A stretch of DNA of 64,000 nt from Pseudonocardia alni (GTDB taxonomy: Bacteria > Actinomycetota > Actinomycetes > Mycobacteriales > Pseudonocardiaceae): the NCBI RefSeq assembly GCF_002813375.1, contig NZ_PHUJ01000003.1, positions 1,798,001 to 1,862,000 of the forward strand. The letters run 5' to 3'. The first letter of the stretch is position 1. Each line of letters begins with the position of its first letter. The notes beneath the pieces were generated by a model that saw only the letters and a list, made by a program, of their open reading frames with translations, was not told the DNA's origin and made no database searches. The position numbers and the translations under genes were made by a program. This document shows positions 16,393 to 25,586 of this stretch, one piece after another.

Positions 16393-16464
16393 TGGGCGCG
16401 GCAGGGTTCGAACCTGCGACCGCTCGGGTGTAAACCGAGTGCTCTCCCGCTGAGCTACGCGCCC
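16393..16464 (-). tRNA. tRNA-Val (anticodon UAC)
   Basis: The reverse strand folds as a full cloverleaf. The 7-base acceptor GGGCGCG/CGCGCCC occupies 16458-16464 and 16394-16400, with discriminator A at 16393. The D arm GCTCAGCGGGAGAGC, anticodon stem CTCGG/CCGAG with loop TTTACAC (anticodon TAC), and T arm GCAGG-TTCGAAC-CCTGC are all present. CCA is not encoded. The 3' end faces the integrase, so the gene doubles as the element's attachment site, and the intact 3' sequence shows the element restored it on insertion. Confidence 0.96.
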
Positions 16465-16477
16465 GGGACGGACATCT

Positions 16478-16942
16478 TCACACGGCCCCCAGGGCCCGAC
16501 GCCACCCGTCCTGGTCCCGCGGTTCCCCCGGCTGGTTCACTTCGGCGAACGAGATGGTGCCGTCCGGGCGGACCAGGAACGTCCCCCGCAGCGCCATCCC
16601 CTTCGCGGTGTCGAACACCCCGTAGGCCGACGCCACGGCCCCGTGCGGCCAGAAGTCCGACAGCAGCGGGAACCCGAACCCCGCGGACGCGGCCCAGGCC
16701 CCGAGCGAGAACGTCGGGTCACAGGAGATCGCCAGCACCTGGGTGGCGTCGTTCTGGAACTCCGGGAGCGACGCCTGGACCGCCGACAGCTCCCCGCCGC
16801 AGATCCCGGAGAACGCGAACGGGAAGAAGACCATCAGCGCCGAGCGCCCCGACCCGAGGACCGACGCCAGCGAGACCGGCTGTCGATTCTGGTCGGGGAG
16901 CTCGAAGTCCGGGGCGGCCGCACCCTCGACTACTGGGCTCAG
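16478..16942 (-). CDS. ahpE: One-cysteine peroxiredoxin AhpE
   Basis: About 154 aa. APDFELPDQNRQPVSL and FFPFAFSGICGGEL match mycobacterial AhpE, with peroxidatic Cys in the PxxxSxxC motif. LLSDFWPHGAVASAYGVF and RGTFLVRPDG are also conserved. It reduces hydroperoxides in the cytosol, and no resolving Cys is visible. No ATG, GTG or TTG fits the family N-terminus. The best candidate is a CTG at 16942 overlapping the stop of the DUF3052 gene (CTGA), with GGGGAAGGG upstream. The internal ATG at 16834 would remove the first strands. The order with DUF3052 and aceE is the same as in mycobacteria. Confidence 0.9.
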   Translation of the reverse strand: MSPVVEGAAAPDFELPDQNRQPVSLASVLGSGRSALMVFFPFAFSGICGGELSAVQASLPEFQNDATQVLAISCDPTFSLGAWAASAGFGFPLLSDFWPHGAVASAYGVFDTAKGMALRGTFLVRPDGTISFAEVNQPGEPRDQDGWRRALGAV

Positions 16943-17370
16943 CGCTTGCCCTTCCCCTGCTTCGGCGGCACGAGCTTCGACCCCACCCAGTCGTCCCCGA
17001 GCGTCGCGTTGGACGTCTGCGACAGTCCGGCGGTCGGAGCCGCCTCGGCGATCTCGGAGGGCTGGATGTGGCCGTCACGGCCGGTCTTGGGTGTCAGGAC
17101 CCACACGAAGCCCTCGTCCGAGAGGGGCGTTCGGGCGTCGACCAGGGTGTCGATCAGGTCGCCGTCCCCGTCGCGGAACCACAGAAGGACGACGTCGATG
17201 ACCTCCTGGGCGTCCTCGTCGAGGAGCTCCTCACCTGTCGTGTCCTCGACGGCCTCTCTGACCTGGTCGTCGATGTCGGAGTCGTACCCGAGTTCCTGGA
17301 CGATCATGCCCGGCTCGATGCCGAGCTTTGCCGCGATGTCGGACGCACCGGCATCTGCCGCGGTCACCAC
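16939..17370 (-). CDS. DUF3052 protein
   Basis: 143 aa. The core (SDIAAKLGIEPGMIVQELGY, DEDAQEVIDVVLLWFRDGDG, DEGFVWVLTPKTGRDG) is the DUF3052 family of Actinobacteria, whose function is unknown. The C-terminal tail GSKLVPPKQGKGKR is family-typical. The GTG at 17370 is preceded by AGGGG; the next codon is also GTG. It is co-transcribed with ahpE through a four-base overlap and divergent from aceE. Confidence 0.9.
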   Translation of the reverse strand: MVTAADAGASDIAAKLGIEPGMIVQELGYDSDIDDQVREAVEDTTGEELLDEDAQEVIDVVLLWFRDGDGDLIDTLVDARTPLSDEGFVWVLTPKTGRDGHIQPSEIAEAAPTAGLSQTSNATLGDDWVGSKLVPPKQGKGKR

Positions 17371-17740
17371 TCGTTCCCCTTTCACGCTGCTCACGCAGTC
17401 CATCGTCTTCGGTTCCGCGTGCGGGCGCCACCCTTCGCGCGAAATCGGATGGGGCATCCGATCACGGGGGCACGACCGGATGCAACCGGCTCGTGGTGCG
17501 CGGTGCGGTGACGCGCAGGTCACCCCGCCCTCCGTTCAGTTACGTACGAGTAGTACCTATCCTCGCGGCCAGAGCCCGACTTCGTGAACGACGAGTTTCG
17601 GGACCGCGCCGGAACAGGCACGATGGACCGAGCCACGGCCACGACCGTCGAGTCCGGCCGGCGACGTCGCCCCACAGCCGGCGGCGGAAAGACAGGGCCG
17701 GGCGATCCCGGCCACCGACGGAATCAGGCAGGGAGAACCC
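17371..17740. other. Divergent promoter region between DUF3052 and aceE
   Basis: No credible gene is seen. An AT-richer patch around 17536-17562 (GTTACGTACGAGTAGTACCTATCC) is the likely location of promoters for both directions. The aceE mRNA would then have a leader of about 180 bases. No riboswitch is recognised. Confidence 0.4.
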
Positions 17741-20521
17741 TTGACCGCGCAGAGCAGCACGCCCGGCGACGACAAGCGCCGCGTCAACGTCATCCGGGAC
17801 GGGCTGGCCGCCCACCTGCCGGACATCGACCCCGAGGAGACGGCCGAGTGGCTGGACTCCCTGGACGCGGTCCTGGACAACGCCGGGCAGCAGCGCGCCC
17901 GCTACCTCATGCTGACGATGCTGCAGCGCGCCCGTGAGAAGCACGTGGGCGTCCCGTCGCTGACCGCGACGGACTACGTCAACACCATCCCGACCGACCG
18001 CGAGCCGTGGTTCCCCGGCGACGAGGACGTCGAGCGCACCTACCGGCGCTGGCTGCGCTGGAACGCTGCGATGACCGTGCACCGCGCGCAGCGCCCGGGC
18101 ATCGGCGTCGGCGGGCACATCTCGTCCTACGCCTCCTCGGCGACGCTCTACGAGGTCGGTTTCAACCACTTCTTCCGTGGCAAGGAGCACCCCGGCGGCG
18201 GCGACCAGATCTACATCCAGGGCCACGCCTCCCCCGGCATCTACGCCCGCGCCTTCCTCGAGGGACGGCTGTCGGAGGACCGGCTCGACGGCTTCCGCCA
18301 GGAGCTCAGCCACGCCGGCCCGGGCGGCGGCCTGCCGTCGTACCCGCACCCGCGCCTGATGCCGGACTTCTGGGAGTTCCCCACGGTCTCGATGGGCATC
18401 GGGCCGATGAACGCGATCATGCAGGCGCGGTTCAACCGCTACCTGGGCGACCGCGGGTTCAAGGACACCTCGCAGCAGCAGGTGTGGGCCTTCCTCGGCG
18501 ACGGCGAGATGGACGAGCCCGAGTCGCGCGGCCTGATCCACGTCGCGGCCAACGAGGGCCTGGACAACCTGAACTTCGTCGTCAACTGCAACCTGCAGCG
18601 CCTCGACGGCCCGGTCCGGGGCAACGGCAAGATCATCCAGGAGCTGGAGGCGTTCTTCCGGGGCGCCGGCTGGAACGTCATCAAGGTCATCTGGGGCCGC
18701 GAGTGGGACTCGCTGCTGCACGGCGACCGTGACGGCGCGCTGATCAACCTGATGAACACCACGCCGGACGGCGACTTCCAGACCTACAAGGCCAACGACG
18801 GCGCCTACGTCCGCGACCACTTCTTCGGCCGGGACCCACGGACCAAGGCGCTCGTCGACCCGATGAGCGACGCCGAGATCTGGAAGCTCAAGCGCGGCGG
18901 GCACGACTACCGCAAGGTGCACGCGGCCTACGCCGCCGCGACCGCGCACCACGGCCAGCCGACCGTCATCCTGGCCAAGACCATCAAGGGCTACGGCCTG
19001 GGCACGCACTTCGCGGGCCGCAACGCCACCCACCAGATGAAGAAGCTCACGCTCGACGACCTCAAGCAGTTCCGCGACGAGCAGCGCATCCCGATCTCGG
19101 ACAAGCAGCTCGAGGCCGACCCGTACCTGCCGCCGTACTACCACCCCGGCGAGAAGGACGAGGCGATCCAGTACCTGCGGGAGCGCCGTCGCCAGCTGGG
19201 CGGGCCGCTGCCGTCGCGCCGGACCACCGGCAAGCCGCTGGTGCTCCCCGGCGACAAGGTCTACGACTTCGTCAAGAAGGGCTCCGGCAAGCAGGAGGTC
19301 GCCACGACGATGGCGTTCGTCCGGCTGCTGCGCGAGCTCATCAAGGACAAGGAGATCGGCCCGCGTTTCGTGCCGATCATCCCGGACGAGGCCCGTACCT
19401 TCGGTATGGACTCGATGTTCCCGAGCCAGAAGATCTACAACCCGAACGGCCAGAACTACACCTCGGTCGACGCGGACCTGATGCTCGCCTACAAGGAGTC
19501 CGAGCAGGGCCAGATCCTGCACGAGGGCATCAACGAGGCCGGTTCGGTCGGGTCGTTCACCGCGGCGGGCACGTCCTACGCCACGCACGACGAGCCGATG
19601 ATCCCGGTCTACATCTTCTACTCGATGTTCGGCTTCCAGCGGACCGGCGACTCGATCTGGGCCGCCTCGGACCAGATGGCCCGCGGCTTCCTCGTCGGCG
19701 CCACCGCGGGCCGCACGACGCTGACCGGTGAGGGTCTGCAGCACAACGACGGGCACTCGCTGCTGCTGGCGGCGACCAACCCGGCCGTCGTCGCCTACGA
19801 TCCGGCGTTCTCCTTCGAGGTCGCGCACATCGTCCAGGACGGGCTGCGCCGGATGGTCGGCGAGAAGCCCGAGAACGTCATCTACTACCTGACGGTCTAC
19901 AACGAGCCCTACCGCCAGCCGGCCGAGCCGGAGGACGTGGACCGCGAGGGCATCCTGCGCGGGATGCACCGCTTCGCCGCCGCGCCCGAGGGCAACGGCC
20001 CCGTGGTGCGACTGCTCGCCTCCGGGGTCTCGCTGCCGTGGGCGCTGACCGCGCAGAAGATGCTGGCCGACGAGTGGGACGTCCGTGCCGAGGTCTGGTC
20101 GGTGACGTCCTGGGGTGAGCTGCGCCGCGACGGCGTCGAGGCCGAGCACGCCAACCTGCTCAAGCCCGGTGACGAGCCGGTCGTGCCGTACGTGACCCAG
20201 AAGCTGGGCGACGGCGAGCACGGCGACGCCCCGGTCGTGGCGGTCTCGGACTGGATGCGTGCGGTCCCCGACCAGATCCGCCAGTGGTCCCCGGCGCCGT
20301 TCCTGTCGCTGGGCACCGACGGGTTCGGCCTGTCCGACACCCGTCCGGCCGTGCGCCGCCACTTCGCGGTCGACGCCGAGTCGATCGTCGTCGGCGCGCT
20401 CTCGGTGCTGGCCAAGCAGGGCCTGGTGAAGACCGAGACCGCGGCCGAGGCCGCGGCCGGCTACAAGATCGACGACCCGCAGGCCGCCGGCCCGCAGATC
20501 GGCGACGGCGGGGCCGCCTGA
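17741..20521 (+). CDS. aceE: Pyruvate dehydrogenase E1 component, homodimeric type
   Basis: 926 aa, the usual length for AceE. It decarboxylates pyruvate with thiamine diphosphate and acetylates the E2 lipoyl domain. The ThDP/Mg motif is visible as [12 protein letters not shown] ending in [45 protein letters not shown] and [14 protein letters not shown] are conserved AceE blocks. Translation starts at TTG after a GGGAGAA ribosome site. The E2 and E3 subunits are not nearby, as usual in actinobacteria. A strong hairpin follows 15 bases after the stop, so it is probably monocistronic. Confidence 0.97.
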   Translation: MTAQSSTPGDDKRRVNVIRDGLAAHLPDIDPEETAEWLDSLDAVLDNAGQQRARYLMLTMLQRAREKHVGVPSLTATDYVNTIPTDREPWFPGDEDVERTYRRWLRWNAAMTVHRAQRPGIGVGGHISSYASSATLYEVGFNHFFRGKEHPGGGDQIYIQGHASPGIYARAFLEGRLSEDRLDGFRQELSHAGPGGGLPSYPHPRLMPDFWEFPTVSMGIGPMNAIMQARFNRYLGDRGFKDTSQQQVWAFLGDGEMDEPESRGLIHVAANEGLDNLNFVVNCNLQRLDGPVRGNGKIIQELEAFFRGAGWNVIKVIWGREWDSLLHGDRDGALINLMNTTPDGDFQTYKANDGAYVRDHFFGRDPRTKALVDPMSDAEIWKLKRGGHDYRKVHAAYAAATAHHGQPTVILAKTIKGYGLGTHFAGRNATHQMKKLTLDDLKQFRDEQRIPISDKQLEADPYLPPYYHPGEKDEAIQYLRERRRQLGGPLPSRRTTGKPLVLPGDKVYDFVKKGSGKQEVATTMAFVRLLRELIKDKEIGPRFVPIIPDEARTFGMDSMFPSQKIYNPNGQNYTSVDADLMLAYKESEQGQILHEGINEAGSVGSFTAAGTSYATHDEPMIPVYIFYSMFGFQRTGDSIWAASDQMARGFLVGATAGRTTLTGEGLQHNDGHSLLLAATNPAVVAYDPAFSFEVAHIVQDGLRRMVGEKPENVIYYLTVYNEPYRQPAEPEDVDREGILRGMHRFAAAPEGNGPVVRLLASGVSLPWALTAQKMLADEWDVRAEVWSVTSWGELRRDGVEAEHANLLKPGDEPVVPYVTQKLGDGEHGDAPVVAVSDWMRAVPDQIRQWSPAPFLSLGTDGFGLSDTRPAVRRHFAVDAESIVVGALSVLAKQGLVKTETAAEAAAGYKIDDPQAAGPQIGDGGAA

Positions 20522-20535
20522 CCCCACCGGCACAC

Positions 20536-20572
20536 GACGGCCCGCCGCCCCCGCACGGGGCGGCGGGCCGTC
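20536..20572 (+). terminator. aceE terminator
   Basis: A perfect 16-pair stem (20536-20551 with 20557-20572) closes a 5-base loop CGCAC directly after aceE. GATTTTC follows eight bases later. Confidence 0.85.
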
Positions 20573-20748
20573 GCCGATTTTCGCCCCTCCCAGGGCGACG
20601 CAGATCACGATAGGCTCCGCGCGACGGCAGTGGCGGTGATCACTCGTCCTCGCGACTCGCCGTCCTGACCAGGGCGTCGACAGTGTGCGTCGCTGGCCAG
20701 CGGTCCCGGGGCGAGGTGCTCCGGGCCGATGATCTCCAGGGAGCAGGA

Positions 20749-20952
20749 ATGGCAGAAGGCACCGTCAAGTGGTTCAACAGCGAGAAGGGCTACGGCTTCC
20801 TCGCCCCCGACGGTGGTGGTGCGGACGTGTTCGTGCACTACTCGGCAATCCAGACGAACGGCTACAAGAGCCTCGACGAGGGGCAGCGCGTGTCGTTCGA
20901 CATCGAGCAGGGGCAGAAGGGGCCGCAGGCCAGCGGGGTCACACCGCTCTGA
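20749..20952 (+). CDS. Cold-shock domain protein (CspA family)
   Basis: 67 aa, a single CSD. RNP1 is KGYGFLAP and RNP2 is [19 protein letters not shown] is the classic N-terminus. It binds single-stranded RNA or DNA as an mRNA chaperone. The ATG at 20749 has GGAGCAGGA before it. The untranslated stretch back to the aceE terminator is about 175 bases; a long leader is common for csp genes. A TAGGCT at about 20612 could be a -10 element. Confidence 0.95.
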   Translation: MAEGTVKWFNSEKGYGFLAPDGGGADVFVHYSAIQTNGYKSLDEGQRVSFDIEQGQKGPQASGVTPL

Positions 20953-21044
20953 GCCGTCCGGTCACCCGTCCGTCGTGGTGACCGGCAGCAGACCGTCACG
21001 GCCGAGGCCCCGCGTGCCCCGGCCGGTTCCGCGGCGCCCGGGTG

Positions 21045-21791
21045 TCACCACCCCAGCGCCGCGTGCATCTCCCACACCAGGATCTCGGCCCCGTCCGGTC
21101 CGGCGGTGATCCGCCGGCCGCCGTCGTCGACGACCCTGGCCGCGTCGCCCGTACCGAGCTCGTCACCGGGCACGCCCTCCAGCGTCGCGCCCCCACGTGC
21201 CACGAAGGCGTGCACGAACGGGGCGCTCGGCAGCTCCGTCGCCGCCCCCGGCGCGAGCCGTGCCACCGACAGGGCCGCCGCGCGCTGACGCAGCGGCAGC
21301 AGGGTCGCCTCGCGGTGCCGTTCCAGGCCCGAGGCCAGGACGACCGTGTCCCTGCGCTCCCCCGCGTCCGCCGCACGCACGAGGTGGCGCGGGTCTCCGC
21401 CCGGTTCCTCGGGCACCACCCACATCTGCACGAACCGCACGCCCCCGTCCGGCGTCGCGTGCTCGGAGTGCCGCACCCCCGACCCCGCGCCCAGGTACTG
21501 CGCCCCGCCCGGCCCGACCCGTGCGGTCCGCCCGGTGGTGCTGTCGCGGTGTTCCAGCTCGCCGTCGAGGACCCAGGTGAGGATCTCGGTGTCGCGGTGC
21601 GGGTGCTCGTCGTAGCCGCGCCCCGGGACGAGCCGGTCCTCGTTGTGCAGCAGCAGCAACCCGAAGTGGGTGTTGGCCGGGTCGTAGTGCGCCCCGGCGG
21701 AGAAGCTGTGCCGCGAGTCGAGCCAGCCGGTCTCCGTGCGCGCCCGCGAGCCGGAGCGGTACAGCGTGACGTGTCCTGTGGGTGCGTCCAT
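21045..21791 (-). CDS. Pirin-family protein
   Basis: 248 aa. DSRHSFSAGAHYDPANTHFG and DEHPHRDTEILTWVLDGELEH match the pirin cupin with its iron ligands (HxH, then H and E), and GGVRFVQMWVVPEE is also typical. Some pirins show quercetinase activity or act as redox cofactors; the role here is unknown. The ATG is only 9 bases from the start of the divergent PucR gene, so the promoter must lie within one of the two coding regions unless one start is further inside. GTG codons exist a few residues in. Confidence 0.9.
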   Translation of the reverse strand: MDAPTGHVTLYRSGSRARTETGWLDSRHSFSAGAHYDPANTHFGLLLLHNEDRLVPGRGYDEHPHRDTEILTWVLDGELEHRDSTTGRTARVGPGGAQYLGAGSGVRHSEHATPDGGVRFVQMWVVPEEPGGDPRHLVRAADAGERRDTVVLASGLERHREATLLPLRQRAAALSVARLAPGAATELPSAPFVHAFVARGGATLEGVPGDELGTGDAARVVDDGGRRITAGPDGAEILVWEMHAALGW

Positions 21792-21800
21792 CGTCGTGTC

Positions 21801-23183
21801 ATGCTGCCCGACGTGCACCGCCACCCGGTCGCGGACGCGACGTTGCGCCGCCTCGAGCTCGCCTCGTCCCGGCTGGCCGCGGCATGCCTGGCGGAGATGG
21901 AGCGGCGCTGCCCGTGGTTCGCGGGGCTGCCCGCCGACCAGCGCGCGGGCGTGGCGCTGGTGACCCAGACCGGCGTCGCGAACTTCGTGTCCTGGCTGCG
22001 CGAGCCCGCCCGCACCACCCCGCTCACCGCCGAGGCGTTCCGGATCGCGCCGCGCGACCTGGCGCGGCGGATCAGCCTGCGCCAGACCGTCGAGCTGGTG
22101 CGTATCGCCGCGGACGTGTTCGAGGAGCACCTGCCCCCGCTCGCCGACGACGGCACCGAGCGCCACGAGCTCACCGAGGCCGTGCTGCGCTTCGGCCGGG
22201 AGATCGCCTTCGCCGCCGCCACCGTGTACGCCGGCGCCGCGGAGTCCCGCGGCGCCTGGGACGCCCGGCTGGAGGCGCTCGTCGTCGACGCCGTGCTGCG
22301 CGGTGACACCGACGGCGCGCTCGTGTCCCGGGCCGCCGCGCTCGGCTGGGACCCCGCCGCCCCGGTGCACTGCCTGGTCGGCTCCGCCCCCGGCTCCGGC
22401 CCCGAGTCCCCGCAGCTGATCGTGGAGCTGCGCCGGGTCGCCGCGCGGCTCGGCCACGACGTGCTCGTCGGCGTCCAGGGGCGACGGCTGGTGGTCCTGC
22501 TGCATCTGACCGGGCGGCCCGCGCGCCGGGTCGCCGACCGGCTCGCCGAGACCACCTCGGCACGTGCGGCGCCGACCGGGCCCGGGCCGGCCCCGGGGAC
22601 GAGCGCGGTCACCGCGCGGGTGCTCGCCGAGGTCGCGGCGCGCTTCGGGCCCGGACCGGTCGTCTCCGGCCCGCCCAGCACCGACCTGGCCACCGCGGGT
22701 GCCGCTGTCGCCGAGGCACTGGCCGGGCTGGCCGCCGCCCCCGGCCACCCCGACGCCCCGCGCCCGGTCGACGCCGCCGACCTGCTGCCCGAGCGCGCGC
22801 TGCACGGCGACCCGGCCGCGCGGCGCCGGCTCGCCGAGGACGTCCTCGCCCCGCTCCACGACACCGGTGGCGAGCTGCTGCGCACCCTGGCCGCGTACCT
22901 GGAGGGCGGGGCGAGCCTGGAGGGCTGCGCCCGCGCGCTCTACGTGCACCCCAACACGGTGCGCTACCGCCTGCGCCGTATCGGCGAGCTCGTCGGGCGC
23001 TCCCCCACCGACCCGCGGGAGGCGTTCGTGCTGCGCGCCGCGCTCGTCGCCGACCGCACCGCCCGCGCGTCCGACGGCCCGGCCGTCGCCGCGCACACCC
23101 CGCTGACTCCTCTGGACCCGACCGGGGAGCATGATCAGGAGGTCGACGGCGTCCGTGTCCCGGTGGGCGGGGCGTTGTCGTGA
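21801..23183 (+). CDS. PucR-family fatty-acid synthesis regulator (FasR/MabR type)
   Basis: 460 aa. The N-terminal part (LPADQRAGVALVTQTGVANFVSW) and the C-terminal HTH (YLEGGASLEGCARALYVHPN, then TVRYRLRRIGEL) match Rv2242 (MabR) of M. tuberculosis and FasR of Streptomyces. Those proteins bind upstream of fabD and control the FAS-II operon. Here it sits immediately before fabD, so the same job is very likely. The end carries a non-conserved tail of about 35 residues after the HTH. ATG 21801 is the chosen start, and GTG 21813 is an alternative. Confidence 0.9.
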   Translation: MLPDVHRHPVADATLRRLELASSRLAAACLAEMERRCPWFAGLPADQRAGVALVTQTGVANFVSWLREPARTTPLTAEAFRIAPRDLARRISLRQTVELVRIAADVFEEHLPPLADDGTERHELTEAVLRFGREIAFAAATVYAGAAESRGAWDARLEALVVDAVLRGDTDGALVSRAAALGWDPAAPVHCLVGSAPGSGPESPQLIVELRRVAARLGHDVLVGVQGRRLVVLLHLTGRPARRVADRLAETTSARAAPTGPGPAPGTSAVTARVLAEVAARFGPGPVVSGPPSTDLATAGAAVAEALAGLAAAPGHPDAPRPVDAADLLPERALHGDPAARRRLAEDVLAPLHDTGGELLRTLAAYLEGGASLEGCARALYVHPNTVRYRLRRIGELVGRSPTDPREAFVLRAALVADRTARASDGPAVAAHTPLTPLDPTGEHDQEVDGVRVPVGGALS

Positions 23184-23240
23184 ACCCTACAAACACCGGC
23201 CCCTACGGATCGGTAACGAGGCCCCGGTCACACCTGTGGT

Positions 23241-23257
23241 TCGTAGGTTTCCTACAA
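23241..23257. promoter_or_regulatory. Palindrome in fabD promoter, FasR/MabR site candidate
   Basis: TCGTAGG-TTT-CCTACAA is an imperfect palindrome with perfect GTAGG/CCTAC arms (23243-23255). A second CCTACAAAC copy is at 23186-23194, about 65 bases upstream. It lies 68 bases before the fabD start in the 140-base gap after the PucR gene. FAS-II operons are controlled from this position in related bacteria. The match to a known consensus has not been tested. Confidence 0.5.
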
Positions 23258-23324
23258 CTTCGGTGGTCCGACTTCGTCGTAACCGGTATCCCGGCGCCGC
23301 CCCCGAGAGGTGTGTGATGTCCCC

Positions 23325-24248
23325 GTGATCGCCCTGCTCGCACCCGGCCAGGGGGCCCAGACCCCCGGCATGCTCGCTCCGTGGCTGGAGGACCCGGCCG
23401 CGGCGGAGGCCGTGGCCGGCTGGTCCGACGCCGTCGGGCTCGACCTGGCGCGTCTCGGCACCACCGCCGACGCCGAGGAGATCACCGACACCGCGGTCAC
23501 CCAGCCGTTGATCGTCACCCTGGGCCTGCTGGCCGCGCGCCGCCTGCGAGAGCGGGTCGAGCTGCCGTCCGGGACCGTCGTCGCCGGGCACTCGATCGGC
23601 GAGATCACCGCCTGCGCGATCGCGGGCGTGCTGACCGAGGACGCCGCCGTCGCCCTCGCCGGGGTCCGCGGCCGTGAGATGGCCGCCGCCTGCGCCGTCG
23701 CTCCGACCTCGATGGCCGCCGTGCTCGGCGGCGAGGAGGAGGTCGTGCTGGCCCGCCTCGCCGAGCTGGGTCTCGACCCGGCCAACCGCAACGGGGCCGG
23801 CCAGATCGTCGCCGCCGGGGCGAAGGAGGCGATCACCGAGCTCGTCGCGTCGCCTCCGGAGAAGGCGCGGGTCAAGGAGCTCCCGGTCGCCGGGGCGTTC
23901 CACACCGCGCACATGGAGCCCGCGCGTGCCGCGCTGGAGAGCCACGCGTCGTCGGTGCCGGTGTCGGACCCGACGCTCACGCTGCTGTCCAACGCCGACG
24001 GCGGGACCGTCGACACCGGCGCCGAGGCGCTGCGCCGGCTCGTCGCGCAGGTCACCCGGCCGGTCCGCTGGGACGCCTGCATGCAGACCCTCGCCGACCG
24101 CGGGACCGGCGCGACCCTCGAGCTGCCCCCGGGCGCGACGCTGACCGGGCTGGTCAAGCGCGCCGTCAAGGGCACCCCGACGCTGGCACTCAAGACCCCC
24201 GAGCAGCTCGACGCCGCCGTCGACCTGATCTCCGAGCACGGGAAGTGA
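23325..24248 (+). CDS. fabD: Malonyl-CoA:ACP malonyltransferase
   Basis: 307 aa. It loads malonate onto AcpP for FAS-II. The nucleophile elbow is AGHSIGE, the N-terminus is IALLAPGQGAQTPGM, and the active-site His is in GAFHTAHME. I chose the GTG at 23325 because mycobacterial FabD begins MIALLAPGQG; GTG 23310 would add five residues. It is the first gene of a four-gene FAS-II operon, with fabH overlapping or directly abutting it. Confidence 0.97.
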   Translation: MIALLAPGQGAQTPGMLAPWLEDPAAAEAVAGWSDAVGLDLARLGTTADAEEITDTAVTQPLIVTLGLLAARRLRERVELPSGTVVAGHSIGEITACAIAGVLTEDAAVALAGVRGREMAAACAVAPTSMAAVLGGEEEVVLARLAELGLDPANRNGAGQIVAAGAKEAITELVASPPEKARVKELPVAGAFHTAHMEPARAALESHASSVPVSDPTLTLLSNADGGTVDTGAEALRRLVAQVTRPVRWDACMQTLADRGTGATLELPPGATLTGLVKRAVKGTPTLALKTPEQLDAAVDLISEHGK

Positions 24249-24253
24249 GCCCC

Positions 24254-25234
24254 ATGCGAGCGACCCCGACCGTCGCGGGGGCCCGTTTCCTGGGCCTCGG
24301 CAGCTTCCAGCCCGAGCACGTGATCACCAACGCCGACCTGGAGAAGCGGGTCGAGACCGACGACGCGTGGATCCGCAGCCGCGTCGGGATCGCCGAGCGC
24401 CGGATCGCCGACGCCGACACCTCGCTGACGTCCATGGCGACGGCGGCCGGGGCGGCGGCGCTGACCGACGCCGGCTTCGACCCGGCCGGGCTCGACGCCG
24501 TGATCGTCGCGACCTGCACGATGCCCAACCCGATCCCGAACGCCGCCGCCCAGGTGGCGACCGGCCTGGGCGCGAACGGCGTCGCGGCGTTCGACCTCAA
24601 CGCGGCCTGCGCCGGCTTCAGCTACGGCACGGCCGTCGCCTCGGACATGATCCGCGCCGGTTCGGCCCGGCACGTGCTGGTCATCGGCGCCGAGAAGCTC
24701 TCGGACTGGGTCGACTGGGACGACCGCTCGACCTGCATCATCTTCGCCGACGGCGCGGGCGCCGCCCTGCTCGGACCGGCGGACGGCGAGGACGAGGTGG
24801 GCGTCGGCCCCGTCAGCTGGGGCAGCGCAGGCGACCACGCGTCGACCATCCGGATCCTCGGTGAGACCACGAACAAGCTGCACCAGGAGGGCCAGGCGGT
24901 CTTCCGGTGGGCGACGACGGCGATCTCCCCCGTCGCGCTGGACGCAGTCGAGCGGGCCGGGCTCACCCCCGCCGACATCGACGTGCTCATCCCGCACCAG
25001 GCGAACCTGCGCATCGTCGAGGCGATCGCGAAGAAGCTGCGCCGCCACGGCGCCCGGGAGGACATGGTCGTCGCCGACGACATCGTGCACTCCGGCAACA
25101 CCTCGTCCGCGTCCATCCCGATGGCGCTGGACCACATGCGCACGGCCGGCCGGGTACGGTCCGGCGACGTGCTGCTCCTCGTAGGCTTCGGCGCAGGACT
25201 GTCCTACGCCGGACAGGTCGTCGTCTGTCCCTGA
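24254..25234 (+). CDS. fabH: 3-oxoacyl-ACP synthase III
   Basis: 326 aa. It starts fatty-acid elongation by condensing an acyl-CoA with malonyl-ACP. The catalytic Cys is in LNAACAGFSYG, His in PHQANLR and Asn in HSGNTSS, as in all FabH. Start ATG 24254 has GGGAAG nine bases upstream. A GTG at 24245 that overlaps the fabD stop (GTGA) would add three residues and is equally possible. Placement of fabH between fabD and acpP follows Streptomyces, not mycobacteria. Confidence 0.96.
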   Translation: MRATPTVAGARFLGLGSFQPEHVITNADLEKRVETDDAWIRSRVGIAERRIADADTSLTSMATAAGAAALTDAGFDPAGLDAVIVATCTMPNPIPNAAAQVATGLGANGVAAFDLNAACAGFSYGTAVASDMIRAGSARHVLVIGAEKLSDWVDWDDRSTCIIFADGAGAALLGPADGEDEVGVGPVSWGSAGDHASTIRILGETTNKLHQEGQAVFRWATTAISPVALDAVERAGLTPADIDVLIPHQANLRIVEAIAKKLRRHGAREDMVVADDIVHSGNTSSASIPMALDHMRTAGRVRSGDVLLLVGFGAGLSYAGQVVVCP

Positions 25235-25288
25235 CGGGGCACCGGAGACCTGGCACCCGCACCCATCCACCGCGCAAGGAGAACCATC

Positions 25289-25531
25289 GTGGCTGACAAC
25301 GCCGAGATCCTCACCGGGCTGGCCGAGATCGTCGAGGAGGTCGCCGGCATCGACACCGCCGAGGTGACCCCCGAGAAGTCCTTCGTGGACGACCTGGACA
25401 TCGACTCGCTGTCGATGGTGGAGATCGCCGTGCAGGCCGAGGACAAGTTCGGCGCCAAGATCCCGGACGACCAGCTCGCCGAGCTGAAGACCGTCGGCGA
25501 CGCCGTCGACTTCATCGCCAAGCACCAGTGA
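25289..25531 (+). CDS. acpP: Acyl carrier protein
   Basis: 80 aa, acidic. The phosphopantetheine Ser lies in DDLDIDSLSMVEIAVQAEDK (the DSL motif). It carries growing acyl chains for FAS-II. GTG start with AAGGAGAA before it. The C-terminus stops soon after helix IV, without the long mycobacterial AcpM tail. Confidence 0.97.
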   Translation: MADNAEILTGLAEIVEEVAGIDTAEVTPEKSFVDDLDIDSLSMVEIAVQAEDKFGAKIPDDQLAELKTVGDAVDFIAKHQ

Positions 25532-25586
25532 CCCGTACCGGCGGGCACGCACCGGTAGCGCTGTCCGCCGGGGAGAAGGAGACGTC

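Larger units (their letters stand above)
1..16410. mobile_element. Integrative (conjugative/mobilizable) element, integrase-proximal part
   Basis: The region reads as one end of an integrative element. It has a tyrosine integrase abutting a tRNA-Val 3' end, an excisionase-like HTH, a coupling ATPase, a MobF relaxase and a control block of XRE, Nudix and GntR genes. The right boundary lies in the 3' half of the tRNA gene (about 16393-16430), the usual target of such integrases; the exact core is not determinable without attL. The left end lies beyond position 1. No FtsK-type TraB and no RepSA/Prim-Pol replication gene is visible, so it differs from a classic pSAM2-like AICE. Mating-pair formation genes are also not visible. 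Whether it is self-transmissible or only mobilizable cannot be decided here. Confidence 0.85.

Noticed and set aside
17540..20608. 1022-codon reverse frame across aceE
   Set aside because: It is a shadow of aceE, with Val/Asp/Arg/Gly-rich composition and no motif.
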